In this document: piece by piece, positions 28,252 through 36,203 of the stretch
How positions within the stretch are numbered: the first letter of the stretch is position 1
Layout: each line of letters starts with the position of its first letter
Source of the DNA: Polynucleobacter sp. Tro8-14-1
Lineage (GTDB): Bacteria > Pseudomonadota > Gammaproteobacteria > Burkholderiales > Burkholderiaceae
Direction of reading: 5' to 3'
NCBI RefSeq assembly: GCF_018881655.1
Contig: NZ_JACVPX010000001.1
Span: forward strand, 310,001-374,000
DNA: 64,000 bases
The notes under the pieces: model-generated
The model's input: only the letters and a program-made list of their open reading frames with translations
Told to the model about the DNA's origin: nothing
The model's database searches: none
Position numbers and translations under genes: made by a program

Positions 28252-29288
28252 AATTTGCCAATACAAAGCGTTCCCAAGAAGTACGTCAGTTCTTGGTGGA
28301 TGGCGTTAAAACCAATCAGCTCGATTTAGCTCATGCTGCGATGAAACGGTTTGGCCTTACTAGGCAGGCTATTCATGCGCATTTTGCAGCGTTGGTCAGA
28401 GATGGATTTTTAGCTTCCAGTGGCAGTACGAAGGCACGTTTATATCAGTTGGGCGTAAAACGATTTCACGATGGCCTATTTAAATTAAAGGGACTGGAGG
28501 AGTCTGAAGTCTATTCACGTGATTTTGGAGAAATATTTAATGGCTTGCCTAAAGAAATTGCCAATATTTGCCATTACGGTTTTACTGAAATGCTTAACAA
28601 CGCCATTGATCATTCGGAAGGTACTGAGGTCTACATTCATGTTGAGAGGACGCCCGATTTTGTGTCAATATCAATTGTTGATAATGGCGAAGGAATTTTT
28701 AACCATATCGCCAGATTATTAAAGTTGCATGATCCACGTGAGTCTATTTTGGAGTTGAGCAAAGGAAAGCTCACTACTGATCCAAGTAATCATACTGGTC
28801 AAGGAATTTTTTTCTCATCCCGTGCTTTTGATGAATTCTTTATTTTTTCTGGCGATTTAGTTTTTACACATGCCGATGGTTCGGATATGGACTTCTTGCT
28901 TCATAACGACAAGAGTCATAAAGGCACGCGGGTGGTCATGAAAATTGCACTCAACTCCCAAAGAATACTGCGTGAACTATTTGATAGTTTTAGCGGAACG
29001 GAAGACGAGGATTACGCGTTTAATAAAACCATTGTTCCAGTTAAGCTGGCTCTGTACGAAGGCGGGCAGCTTATTTCGCGTTCACAGGCGAAAAGAATTC
29101 TAAATCGCGTGGATCGTTTTAAGACTGTGTTATTGGACTTTAAGGGTGTTGAGTCAATTGGTCAAGCATTCGCAGATGAAGTATTTCGAGTTTTTGTAAA
29201 ACAAAACCCTCAAATTAAAATTCACTCTATTAATGAGGGCCTAGAGGTTAAAAAAATGATTAAGGCTGCTCAAAGTAATTTGGCATAA
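28248..29288 (+). CDS. HTH - GHKL ATPase - STAS-like (DUF4325) protein
   Basis: A 346-residue three-part protein. Residues about 1-75 form a winged helix (DLAHAAMKRFGLTRQAIHAH). The middle is a GHKL ATPase with N-box EMLNNAIDHSEG, G1 box DNGEGIF and G2 box TGQGIFFSSRAFD. The C-terminal part (FKTVLLDFKGVESIGQAFAD) resembles the STAS-like DUF4325 domain. This combination recalls anti-sigma kinase and antagonist modules joined on one chain with a DNA-binding head. No partner gene is near. It stands alone in cassette C, and its stop is two bases from a tRNA-intron fragment. Function is unknown. Confidence 0.75.
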   Translation: MKFANTKRSQEVRQFLVDGVKTNQLDLAHAAMKRFGLTRQAIHAHFAALVRDGFLASSGSTKARLYQLGVKRFHDGLFKLKGLEESEVYSRDFGEIFNGLPKEIANICHYGFTEMLNNAIDHSEGTEVYIHVERTPDFVSISIVDNGEGIFNHIARLLKLHDPRESILELSKGKLTTDPSNHTGQGIFFSSRAFDEFFIFSGDLVFTHADGSDMDFLLHNDKSHKGTRVVMKIALNSQRILRELFDSFSGTEDEDYAFNKTIVPVKLALYEGGQLISRSQAKRILNRVDRFKTVLLDFKGVESIGQAFADEVFRVFVKQNPQIKIHSINEGLEVKKMIKAAQSNLA

Positions 29289-29289
29289 A

Positions 29290-29410
29290 AACTAGACGGC
29301 ACCCACATAAGTTCAGGGATGAATACTATGAAGACATAGTCCGGGGAGTAATGAAAATTACACAAACCGGAATCCTTTGGTCCCAGGTTCAAGTCCTGGT
29401 GGGCCCGCCA
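29290..29410 (+). pseudogene. 3' part of group I intron plus tRNA exon 2 (R4)
   Basis: From ACTAGACGGCACCCAC onward the sequence follows the 3' part of the tRNA introns (29290-29370, ending ACAAACCGG) and then exon 2 (29371-29410). The 5' part of the intron and exon 1 are absent, so no tRNA can be made. The discriminator base is G instead of A (GGGCCC-G-CCA). The break point lies in the conserved core strand after GTGTAGAG. Confidence 0.85.
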
Positions 29411-29419
29411 ATGAAATCA

Positions 29420-29452
29420 ACGGCTTAGGGAGAAATTCCTAAGTCGTTTTTC
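29420..29452. terminator. Terminator after tRNA fragment R4
   Basis: ACGGCTTAGG/CCTAAGTCGT stem with TTTTT following. It differs from the terminator at R1-R3, so R4 has another downstream context. It overlaps the end of the small minus-strand frame 29425-29598. Confidence 0.7.
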
Positions 29453-29598
29453 TTTCTCTGCAACAAAGTGTGGAAGCAATCTTCACACATCTTCCATGGC
29501 AAACCCACTAGATATATAGGTCTGCCATTGAAGCGATGAACTACTTGTAGATTGTTGTATCCAATATTTAAGGACTGCTTACGGCCAGATGCAACCAT
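29425..29598 (-). CDS. Small hypothetical protein, 57 residues
   Basis: A short minus-strand frame reading MVASGRKQSLNIGYNNLQVV, then RFNGRPIYLVGLPWKMCEDCF. It contains a CxxC pair (CEDC). The amino-acid makeup looks like a real protein, and the frame fills the gap between the tRNA fragment and the membrane-protein gene. The ribosome site is weak and I know no family, so it may be a gene remnant. Conservation in relatives would settle it. Confidence 0.4.
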   Translation of the reverse strand: MVASGRKQSLNIGYNNLQVVHRFNGRPIYLVGLPWKMCEDCFHTLLQRKKNDLGISP

Positions 29599-29606
29599 CA
29601 CACCGC

Positions 29607-29909
29607 CTACACAATTTCATATGTCAGAAGTAAGACTGCGGCACCCATGCAGATCAATGCGAGCATAAAGAACTTATCCGCAATATCTTCAAAATAAACC
29701 TTCTTTGAATTACTTCGAATGGATAGGTATGAAAAGATAGAGCTTGCTAGAAAGATGAGGGCATCTAGAGCTAGGAGGTCATCTACCCAATAGGCCATGC
29801 CTCTGTTGGCCTGAGTCAGTTTCACAATGCTGATAACGGTCATACATACACCAAGCATTGCGCCTGAAGTCGGCAGAATATGACCACTTAGATTGTTGGG
29901 GTTACGCAT
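29607..29909 (-). CDS. Small integral membrane protein, unknown function
   Basis: A 100-residue protein with about three hydrophobic stretches (AMLGVCMTVISIVKL, DDLLALDALIFLASSIFSYL, MLALICMGAAVLLLTYEIV). It probably spans the inner membrane. Its ATG follows directly on the TAA of the upstream gene (29910), so the two form an operon. No family is recognised. The layout, with a secreted LTxxQ protein before it, gives no functional hint beyond an envelope role. Confidence 0.65.
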   Translation of the reverse strand: MRNPNNLSGHILPTSGAMLGVCMTVISIVKLTQANRGMAYWVDDLLALDALIFLASSIFSYLSIRSNSKKVYFEDIADKFFMLALICMGAAVLLLTYEIV

Positions 29910-30578
29910 TTACTGGTGAACGTAGCCTGGTAAAGTGCCTGACCCAGAGTTTTGGTTGGGCGACGGTGATCCACCGAGTTCTGGCAAGTTGTAGTTTGGT
30001 TGGCTTGGCATCAGCCTTTTTTGACTTGCATTAATAAAAGTAGGTACTTTGCTATCAAAAGATGCCTTTTGCTCAGAAGTCAATAATTTGTAAAGCGGTT
30101 TCGCAGCCTCATCAACCTCTTTTAAGCTGGTATATCGATTTTTTGCATCTTCGGTAGATTGGCTTAGAAATTTCAGTCCATCAATAGTGGCGGAACTATC
30201 GTTATTCAATTTAGCTCTTTCTTTGGCAACATCACTCGCATAAAGTCTCACCTTGATTGCAAAATTACCCCAAGCCTTGCTTTGTTCGGGTGTTAGCTTA
30301 AGGCTTTCCTCAAGGCGAGATAATCCAGTTTCGATTTGCTCATAAGTAAGCAGATGTGAGCCTGGAGCAGGCATTGAGATATGGGTATTTGCCGATGTGC
30401 TGGAAGAGTCGGGATTAGAGGCATTGCGCCCGGCGCCCCTTCGCATTCCAGGCATTCCTGGGATTCCAGAGCCTTGAGATCCGCCCCATTGAGCAAAAGA
30501 CTCCTTAATGGGCAAAATTGCTACTAAAACTAGAAAACTCAAGATAATTGAGCGCAAAAGCATGATGGCCCGATTCAT
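29910..30578 (-). CDS. Periplasmic LTxxQ-motif protein (Spy/CpxP-like)
   Basis: A 222-residue secreted protein. The signal peptide covers about residues 1-29 (ends KESFAQWGG). A Gly/Met/Pro/Ser-rich linker follows, then a helical region with LTPEQSKAWGNF, the LTxxQ pattern of Spy/CpxP-type chaperones, and LLTSEQKASFD. Such proteins bind unfolded periplasmic proteins or metal. It is divergent from a DUF3106-like gene and an ECF-type sigma factor 144 bases away, and the shared gap could be under that sigma factor. The assignment is to motif, not to a named gene. Confidence 0.65.
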   Translation of the reverse strand: MNRAIMLLRSIILSFLVLVAILPIKESFAQWGGSQGSGIPGMPGMRRGAGRNASNPDSSSTSANTHISMPAPGSHLLTYEQIETGLSRLEESLKLTPEQSKAWGNFAIKVRLYASDVAKERAKLNNDSSATIDGLKFLSQSTEDAKNRYTSLKEVDEAAKPLYKLLTSEQKASFDSKVPTFINASQKRLMPSQPNYNLPELGGSPSPNQNSGSGTLPGYVHQ

Positions 30579-30722
30579 TTTTCTCTCAACTGGATGTCTC
30601 TAACTCTTGTTAGACAGTAATTTTGAAAAATACTTACTCTAAAAAGAAAATAATTATTTTGTCTTGGCCGTAAGTTTTCTATAGGTGCTCGCGTCTAAGT
30701 AGTAACAAACAAGGAGATATAA

Positions 30723-31163
30723 ATGAAAAGAACGATGCAAGGTCTAATTATGGCTAGTGTATTGATGGTGAGTGCCATTGGCATTGCCAGCGCCGCCTTA
30801 CCAGAGCCGCAAGATCCCCAGGTAGTTGCTAATATGACCTTTGAGCAACGCCTGCAAATGTCCAAGGATTTGCGAGAGCAATTTAAACAAGCCACTCCAG
30901 AAGAGCGCCGTGCATATCGCCAAAAACTTCATGCCAAATTTAAGGCGCTTAGCCCTGAAGATCGTAAGGCATTGCGCGACAAAATGCACGCTCAGTGGCA
31001 GGCATTAAGCCCCGAACAAAAGAAAGAGCTACGCGAGAACCGCAAAGCCATGATTGCCGCAATGACGCCAGAAGAGCGCCTTGAGATGAAAAAAGAACGC
31101 GAAGAGTGGATGAAGGCGCATCCTAATGAAAAAGAGCATTGGAATAAGCCAATGAGCAATTAA
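30723..31163 (+). CDS. DUF3106-like periplasmic protein with SPE(D/E)R repeats
   Basis: A 146-residue secreted protein with a signal peptide ending near GIASAALPE. The mature part is helical, charged, and built from repeats (ATPEERRAYR, LSPEDRKALR, LSPEQKKELR, MTPEERLEMK). This is the pattern of the DUF3106 family, which in Burkholderiales accompanies a sigma factor and a DUF3619 protein. AAGGAG precedes the ATG. The sigma gene begins eight bases after the stop. A stress-related periplasmic role is likely by family resemblance only. Upstream CGTCTAA (30692) could be an ECF-type -10 element. Confidence 0.7.
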   Translation: MKRTMQGLIMASVLMVSAIGIASAALPEPQDPQVVANMTFEQRLQMSKDLREQFKQATPEERRAYRQKLHAKFKALSPEDRKALRDKMHAQWQALSPEQKKELRENRKAMIAAMTPEERLEMKKEREEWMKAHPNEKEHWNKPMSN

Positions 31164-31171
31164 GGACCAGT

Positions 31172-31744
31172 TTGACTTTATTTCCTAGTAAGCAACACCG
31201 CATCGAGCAGGCTTTATTAAAAGGAGCTGTAGCGGGGGATTTCAAGGCGTCAAAAGAAGTCATTCGCCTACTGAGTTCCCCCGCATATTCTTTGGCCTGG
31301 AAGATGCTTGGCAACAAAGAAGACGCAGAAGATGTCGTACAAGAGGCCTTTATCCGCTTGTGGAAAAGTGCCGATTCGTTTGCGGGAAAGTCGGGACTTG
31401 TTACTTACTTTTACGCGATCGTGAGCAATCTTTGTTTGGATAGGATCAAAAGTATTAATAGGGGATTCTTCGAGGAGTTTGATGAGATTGAGCATCAACC
31501 CATGAAAGAGATTGAGTGGAGTATCGCAGAGGGCGTCAGCCCAGAAAGCATTAAAAAGGCAATGGATGTTTTAAGTAGAAAACAAAGAATGGCAATGTTG
31601 ATGTGGGCATATCAAGATATGACGGCAGAAGAAGTTGGTCTGGCAATGGGTATGAATAAGAATAGCGTCGATCAATTGTTATATAGGGCTAAGTTGAAAC
31701 TTAAGATGGAATTAGAAAAAGGTGAATCTCATGCGAGCGAATGA
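31172..31744 (+). CDS. ECF-type RNA polymerase sigma factor
   Basis: A 190-residue group IV sigma factor. Region 2 reads SLAWKMLGNKEDAEDVVQEA, continuing FIRLWKSADSF. Region 4 has MTAEEVGLAMGMNKNSVDQL, followed by LYRAKLKLK. The start is a TTG at 31172, five bases after AAGGA. No ATG gives a full region 2. The gene overlaps the downstream DUF3619-like gene by 14 bases. The membrane protein encoded next is the likely anti-sigma partner. Targets may include the periplasmic genes beside it. Confidence 0.88.
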   Translation: MTLFPSKQHRIEQALLKGAVAGDFKASKEVIRLLSSPAYSLAWKMLGNKEDAEDVVQEAFIRLWKSADSFAGKSGLVTYFYAIVSNLCLDRIKSINRGFFEEFDEIEHQPMKEIEWSIAEGVSPESIKKAMDVLSRKQRMAMLMWAYQDMTAEEVGLAMGMNKNSVDQLLYRAKLKLKMELEKGESHASE

Positions 31745-32036
31745 TAAAAAACATTTAAAGAAAGCGTTAGATCAAATCGAAGTTCAAGAGCCATCTACCC
31801 ATTTTGAACAACGCATTTATCAAGATTGGCAAAGAACGGTTGCTAAGACTGAAAAGCCAAATCATGGGCTCTCCGAAGTTTTGGTTTTAGCAAGATTGCA
31901 CCCCAAGCTTGCCGCATTGATAGCGTTTGTGGTTATTGCCGCTTCCGTCTTGCTAGGTCAGCACCTAATAGCTTCCCAGGATGATGAGTTGCATCGGATT
32001 GATGCCTTGTCTGAATTAAGCCTCTCCACTATTTAA
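31731..32036 (+). CDS. DUF3619-like single-pass membrane protein, putative anti-sigma partner
   Basis: A 101-residue protein with a soluble N-terminal part (MRANDKKHLKKALDQIEVQE) and one membrane helix (LAALIAFVVIAASVLLGQHL), then a short outer tail. It begins inside the sigma gene, with AAGGTGA before ATG 31731. DUF3619 proteins keep this position after sigma genes in Burkholderiales, so an anti-sigma role is inferred. It lacks a zinc-binding HxxxCxxC motif. Confidence 0.68.
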   Translation: MRANDKKHLKKALDQIEVQEPSTHFEQRIYQDWQRTVAKTEKPNHGLSEVLVLARLHPKLAALIAFVVIAASVLLGQHLIASQDDELHRIDALSELSLSTI

Positions 32037-32054
32037 TCTACAGTATTCTCCCTT

Positions 32055-32090
32055 GCCCCTTGAACTCAAAAGAGTTTTCGGGGCTTTTTT
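32055..32090 (+). terminator. Terminator of the sigma-factor operon
   Basis: GCCCC ... GGGGC outer stem with GAACTC/GAGTTT inner stem, followed by TTTTTT. It lies 18 bases after the DUF3619-like gene. Confidence 0.8.
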
Positions 32091-32105
32091 AACCTCAGGA
32101 GCATC

Positions 32106-32612
32106 ATGAAAAAGCAACTATTAGCAGCGATACTCACTACTGTGGGGATGGTGGGTTTGACTTATTCTCAAAATGCTATGTTTCAGGCAACGCCAGAGCC
32201 AACCGTTCGTCAACAAATATCTGAGGCACAAAAGCAATTTGCTAATTGCATCAATCAGACCAAGAAGAGTGATGCCGCAAAGGTTGTCAATAATGAGTTA
32301 TTTGAAATCGTGCCCAAGTCAGATCATAAGATGAATTTATTCACTACTGAAAACAAAATTACGGATGAAGAAGCAAGGGCACTAACGGCCTACTTAGCCT
32401 CCACAAATGAATGTCGAGCAATATCTAGTCATTTTCCTGTGCCGGAGTTAGCGGGTATCTACCAGAGCTTTTATAGCCAAGTCGATGTGGTTTATCAGAA
32501 CTTGTTAACTAGAAAAATTACCATAGGCGAGGCAAATAAAGAAAAGTATGAGCTTATGCAGACAGCTCAATCGCAATGGATTAACTATGAATCTACCCAC
32601 AAGATTAATTGA
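32106..32612 (+). CDS. Secreted protein of unknown function
   Basis: A 168-residue protein with a short signal peptide (MKKQLLAAILTTVGMVGLTY) and a helical mature part. The two mature-region cysteines (FANCINQTKK, STNECRAISS) could form a disulfide. No family is recognised. It follows the terminator of the sigma operon and has its own ribosome site (TCAGGAG). The neighbours suggest an envelope function, but nothing in the sequence fixes it. Confidence 0.7.
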   Translation: MKKQLLAAILTTVGMVGLTYSQNAMFQATPEPTVRQQISEAQKQFANCINQTKKSDAAKVVNNELFEIVPKSDHKMNLFTTENKITDEEARALTAYLASTNECRAISSHFPVPELAGIYQSFYSQVDVVYQNLLTRKITIGEANKEKYELMQTAQSQWINYESTHKIN

Positions 32613-32708
32613 TGCATAAGTAATTGGTAAAGGAATTGAATATCGAAAAGCTCAGGCTTTAAGCGGAGTCTCAGCTATCGCGTAACACATTGATTGAAGA
32701 TTTAATCT

Positions 32709-33563
32709 TTACAACGATTTGTTATCAAAGTCACTTGAGTCATGACGTTCAAGAAGTTGTTCGGATGGTTCACCCCAAGTGCGGTTAACAATACGACCTC
32801 GTTTTACGGCAGGGCGCTCAAGAATTCTATCTGCCCATCGCTGAACGTTTACATATTCGTGTACGCTGAGGAATTCTGCAGCTCCATAAAGCCATCCTTT
32901 AACAAGGGCACCATACCAAGGAAAAACAGCAATATCTGCGATGGTGTATTCCTTGCCAGCAAGATATTCATTTTCAGCTAAACGTTGATCTAGAACATCC
33001 AGTTGGCGCTTGGTTTCCATCGCAAATCGGTCAATGGGGTATTCCATTTTGAAGGGGGCATAGGCATAGAAGTGTCCAAAGCCTCCACCTAAGTAAGGTG
33101 CGCTACCCATTTGCCAGAAAAGCCAATTCATTGTTTCGGTACGAGTAGCTATATCTTTGGGCAGGAAGGCATCAAATTTCTCGGCAAGATAAAGCAAAAT
33201 TGAGCCGGATTCAAAAATAGGAATGGGGGGTGATTTGCTGCGATCAAGGAGCGCCGGAATTTTTGAGTTCGGATTGATCTTTACAAAACCCGAGCCAAAT
33301 TGATCGCCTTCGCTAATCCTAATCAACCAGGCGTCATACTCAGCACCAATGCGACCAAGGGCAAGAAGCTCTTCGAGCATGATGGTTACTTTGACGCCAT
33401 TAGGCGTACCCATTGAATACAGTTGTATAGGATGGCGCCCAATAGGTAATTCTTTTTTCTCTCTGGATCCCGCGGTAGGTCGATTGACGTTTGCAAATTG
33501 ACCGCCATTTGGCTTTTCCCAAGCCCAGACTTTGGGTGGCGTGTATTCAGTTGTATCAGTCAT
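32709..33563 (-). CDS. yghU: Glutathione S-transferase-like disulfide reductase, YghU type
   Basis: A 284-residue GST-fold protein of the YghU group. It has the long N-terminal extension (VWAWEKPNGGQFANVNRPTA), thioredoxin-like domain (LYSMGTPNGVKVTIMLEELL; KIPALLDRS; FESGSILLYLAEKF) and all-helical C-terminal domain. E. coli YghU binds two glutathiones and reduces disulfides and peroxides. It is divergent from an aldo/keto reductase gene, the two sharing a 90-base promoter region. A redox or detoxification role fits the neighbouring reductases. Confidence 0.88.
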   Translation of the reverse strand: MTDTTEYTPPKVWAWEKPNGGQFANVNRPTAGSREKKELPIGRHPIQLYSMGTPNGVKVTIMLEELLALGRIGAEYDAWLIRISEGDQFGSGFVKINPNSKIPALLDRSKSPPIPIFESGSILLYLAEKFDAFLPKDIATRTETMNWLFWQMGSAPYLGGGFGHFYAYAPFKMEYPIDRFAMETKRQLDVLDQRLAENEYLAGKEYTIADIAVFPWYGALVKGWLYGAAEFLSVHEYVNVQRWADRILERPAVKRGRIVNRTWGEPSEQLLERHDSSDFDNKSL

Positions 33564-33653
33564 TTTTTACCTTTGCAAGTTCTCAGCAAGTTTAATCCAG
33601 CTGACCTAAAATTGTTCGAGACAAATTACCAAATAGTTTATTTAGGAGCTTTG

Positions 33654-34688
33654 ATGAAATATCGTTTATTGGGCAATACAGGACTTTATGTTTCCGAGCT
33701 CTGCTTAGGTACGATGACTTTTGGCGCACAAGGATTTTGGGAGGTCATGGGTGGCTTGCAGCAAAAAGCTGTTAATGAGCTGGTAAAGACTTCATTTGAT
33801 AGTGGTATTAATTTTTTCGATACGGCTAATGTCTATTCGATGGGTCAATCCGAAGCCTTGCTAGGTCAAGCAATTAAAGATTGTGGCTTGCCACGAGATC
33901 AGTTGGTGATTGCGACCAAATCTACTGGGATCATGGACGAAACTCCCAACGGAAGAGGCCAGTCCCGTTTCCATATATTTAATGAAGTTAATGCAAGTTT
34001 GAAGCGTTTACAGTTAGATCATATTGATCTCTACCAAGTACACGGCTTTGATCCATTAACGCCATTTGAGGAATCGCTATCAGCTCTAAATGATCTAGTT
34101 CGAATGGGTAAGATTCGCTATATTGGTTTATGCAATATGGCAGCATGGCAAGTGATGAAGGCAATAGGTATTTCACGGCAAAAAGGCTTTGCTGAGTTTG
34201 CAAGTGTGCAGTCTTACTACTCTATTGCTGGTCGGGATCTTGAGCGGGAGATATTCCCATTGGTCCAAGATCAGCAATTAGGGCTGATGGTATGGAGTCC
34301 GTTAGCCGGTGGTTACCTCTCCGGTAAATTTAATCGAGATAAGACAAATCCTGATGGTGCAAGACGTTCCAATTTTGATTTCCCGCCGATTAACAAAGAC
34401 AAGGCGTTTACCTGCATTGATGCGATGACGCCAATTGCTAAGGCGCATGGTATCTCTGTCGCTCAGGTGGCGCTTGCATACATCTTGTCTAAAAAAGCGG
34501 TATCTACCATCATTATTGGCGCTCGCAAATTAGAGCAATTAAAAGACAATATTGCTGCCGGCAAGCTAGCCCTGACAGAAGATGAGCTTAAGTCCCTGGA
34601 TGAAGTTAGCGCTTTGTCGCCTGAGTATCCGGGTTGGATGCTTGCCTTTCAGGGTCAATATCGCGCTACGCCACCAGTAAAAGAATAA
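33654..34688 (+). CDS. Aldo/keto reductase
   Basis: A 344-residue NADPH-dependent aldo/keto reductase of the YajO/GPR-like type. The N-terminal MKYRLLGNTGLYVSELCLGT is typical. Catalytic Asp and Tyr are in FFDTANVYSMGQSE, Lys in VIATKST and His in YQVHGFDPLTP. I use ATG 33654 with AGGAGC upstream. The frame is open further back to 33498, but that part is out of family and overlaps the divergent GST gene. Substrate unknown. The nitroreductase gene follows 36 bases later. Confidence 0.88.
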   Translation: MKYRLLGNTGLYVSELCLGTMTFGAQGFWEVMGGLQQKAVNELVKTSFDSGINFFDTANVYSMGQSEALLGQAIKDCGLPRDQLVIATKSTGIMDETPNGRGQSRFHIFNEVNASLKRLQLDHIDLYQVHGFDPLTPFEESLSALNDLVRMGKIRYIGLCNMAAWQVMKAIGISRQKGFAEFASVQSYYSIAGRDLEREIFPLVQDQQLGLMVWSPLAGGYLSGKFNRDKTNPDGARRSNFDFPPINKDKAFTCIDAMTPIAKAHGISVAQVALAYILSKKAVSTIIIGARKLEQLKDNIAAGKLALTEDELKSLDEVSALSPEYPGWMLAFQGQYRATPPVKE

Positions 34689-34724
34689 TTTTTTAATATT
34701 CAAATAACCACTTTAGGAAAAAAT

Positions 34725-35327
34725 ATGAATACATTTGATGCAATCCGCGAACGTAGAGCTGTTAAGCACTTTGACCCAAGCCATGAATTTACTAAGCAAG
34801 AGACTGACCAGCTGTTAGATCTCGCTATGCAAGCGCCATCCTCATTCAATATCCAACACTGGCGTTTGGTAAATGTTACAGACAAGGCTTTAAGAGCAGA
34901 ACTGCGAGAGGCCGCTCATAATCAAGCTCAAGTAACTGATGGATCTCTATTATTTGTAGTGACTGTTGATATCAAGGCATGGGAAAAAGATCCTGCTCGA
35001 TATTGGGTAAATGCGCCTAAAGAAGCGCAAGATATTTTAGTTCCTTGGATTCATCCTTTTTACTCTGGAAAAGAGCAGCTACAAAGAGATGAAGCAATGC
35101 GCTCTGCTGGCATCATGTTACAAACTATGATGCTATCTGCTAAGGCTATGGGCTATGACTCATGCCCAATGGTGGGCTTTGATTTTGATAAGGTGGCAGA
35201 GCTGATTCATTTACCTAAAGACTATGCCATTGCTGCTATGTTGGTCGTTGGTAAGGGTGTTAAACCAGCATGGCCAAAGCCAGGATTCATCCCTAAATCA
35301 GAGATGATCATTGAAAACCATTTTTAA
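34725..35327 (+). CDS. Nitroreductase-family FMN oxidoreductase
   Basis: A 200-residue nitroreductase-fold protein (MNTFDAIRERRAVKHFDPSH, APSSFNIQHWRLV for FMN binding, and MLQTMMLSAKAMGYDSCPM in the C-terminal part). It reduces nitro compounds, quinones or similar electrophiles with NAD(P)H in the cytoplasm. It follows the aldo/keto reductase in the same direction, so the two probably share a transcript. The degenerate tRNA repeat R5 and its hairpin lie just behind it and can end the message. Confidence 0.87.
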   Translation: MNTFDAIRERRAVKHFDPSHEFTKQETDQLLDLAMQAPSSFNIQHWRLVNVTDKALRAELREAAHNQAQVTDGSLLFVVTVDIKAWEKDPARYWVNAPKEAQDILVPWIHPFYSGKEQLQRDEAMRSAGIMLQTMMLSAKAMGYDSCPMVGFDFDKVAELIHLPKDYAIAAMLVVGKGVKPAWPKPGFIPKSEMIIENHF

Positions 35328-35354
35328 ATTTAGGCGCTTTCAAAATAGAGCGCC

Positions 35355-35430
35355 TAGTTCTAAGTTCAAGTCCTGATCAACCCACCAAAAAAGCAAACCC
35401 TCATCAGCAATGTTGAGGGTTTTGTCTTTT
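35355..35430 (+). repeat. Degenerate tRNA 3'-end repeat R5 with terminator
   Basis: AGTTCTAAGTTCAAGTCCTG ... CCCACCA and the following CAAACCCTCATCAGCAATGT (then TGAGGGTTTTGTCTTTT) track repeats R1-R3, with changes in the T stem and acceptor. The hairpin CCCTCA/TGAGGG is intact and serves both flanking genes. It marks the right edge of the island array, the oldest-looking copy. Confidence 0.75.
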
Positions 35431-35435
35431 CCAGA

Positions 35436-36203
35436 TTATTTCTTAAGACGGTAACCGGTTCTAAAGATCCAAATGACAACGGCAATTGATATTGCTAAAA
35501 AAGACATTGTCATTCCTAGGCTTACCCAAAGCGACACGTCCTCAATGCCATAAAAGCTCCAGCGAAAGCCACTAATGAGATATACAACTGGGTTGAGTAG
35601 GGCTACTTTTTGCCAGAAGGGTGGCAAAACAGAGATCGAATAAAAGCTTCCACCCAGGAAAGTCAGCGGTGTAATGATGAGTAGAGGTACCACTTGGAGT
35701 TTTTCAAAGCCATCTGCCCATATCCCAATGATGAAACCAATCATGCTGAAAGTGATTGACGTGATCACCAAATAAAATAGCATCCATAAAGGATGGTCTA
35801 TTTGCAGTGGTACAAAAAAAGTAGCAGTAGCCAGAATGATTAAGCCCAAAATAATCGATTTACTTGCTGCAGCACCAACGTAGCCCATCACAATCTCCAG
35901 TGGGGATATCGGCGCAGAGAGGATCTCATAAATGGTTCCGCTAAATTTAGGAAAGTAGATTCCAAATGAGGCATTAGAAATACTTTGTGTGAGCAGTGAA
36001 AGCATGATTAGGCCAGGCACGATAAATGCCCCATAGGAGATCCCCTCCATCTGGGTCATGCGTGAACCAATCGCAGAACCAAATACAATAAAGTACAAGG
36101 ATGTCGAGATAACAGGAGCAATAATGCTTTGCATTAACGTGCGCCGTGTTCTTGCCATCTCAAATTTATAAATAGACCGTACACCATGGTAATTAAGCTT
36201 CAT
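35436..36203 (-). CDS. ABC-2 type transporter permease
   Basis: A 255-residue membrane protein with six hydrophobic segments and the ABC-2 permease pattern ([31 protein letters not shown] near the C-terminus). It resembles YadH, the membrane half of an exporter of unknown substrate. Its start overlaps the ATPase gene by 11 bases, so the pair is translated together. Drug or polysaccharide export is possible; the sequence does not decide. Confidence 0.88.
   Translation of the reverse strand: MKLNYHGVRSIYKFEMARTRRTLMQSIIAPVISTSLYFIVFGSAIGSRMTQMEGISYGAFIVPGLIMLSLLTQSISNASFGIYFPKFSGTIYEILSAPISPLEIVMGYVGAAASKSIILGLIILATATFFVPLQIDHPLWMLFYLVITSITFSMIGFIIGIWADGFEKLQVVPLLIITPLTFLGGSFYSISVLPPFWQKVALLNPVVYLISGFRWSFYGIEDVSLWVSLGMTMSFLAISIAVVIWIFRTGYRLKK

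Noticed and set aside
33498..33653. Upstream extension of the aldo/keto reductase
   Set aside because: The extra 52 residues are not part of the family, overlap the divergent GST gene, and ATG 33654 has a good ribosome site.
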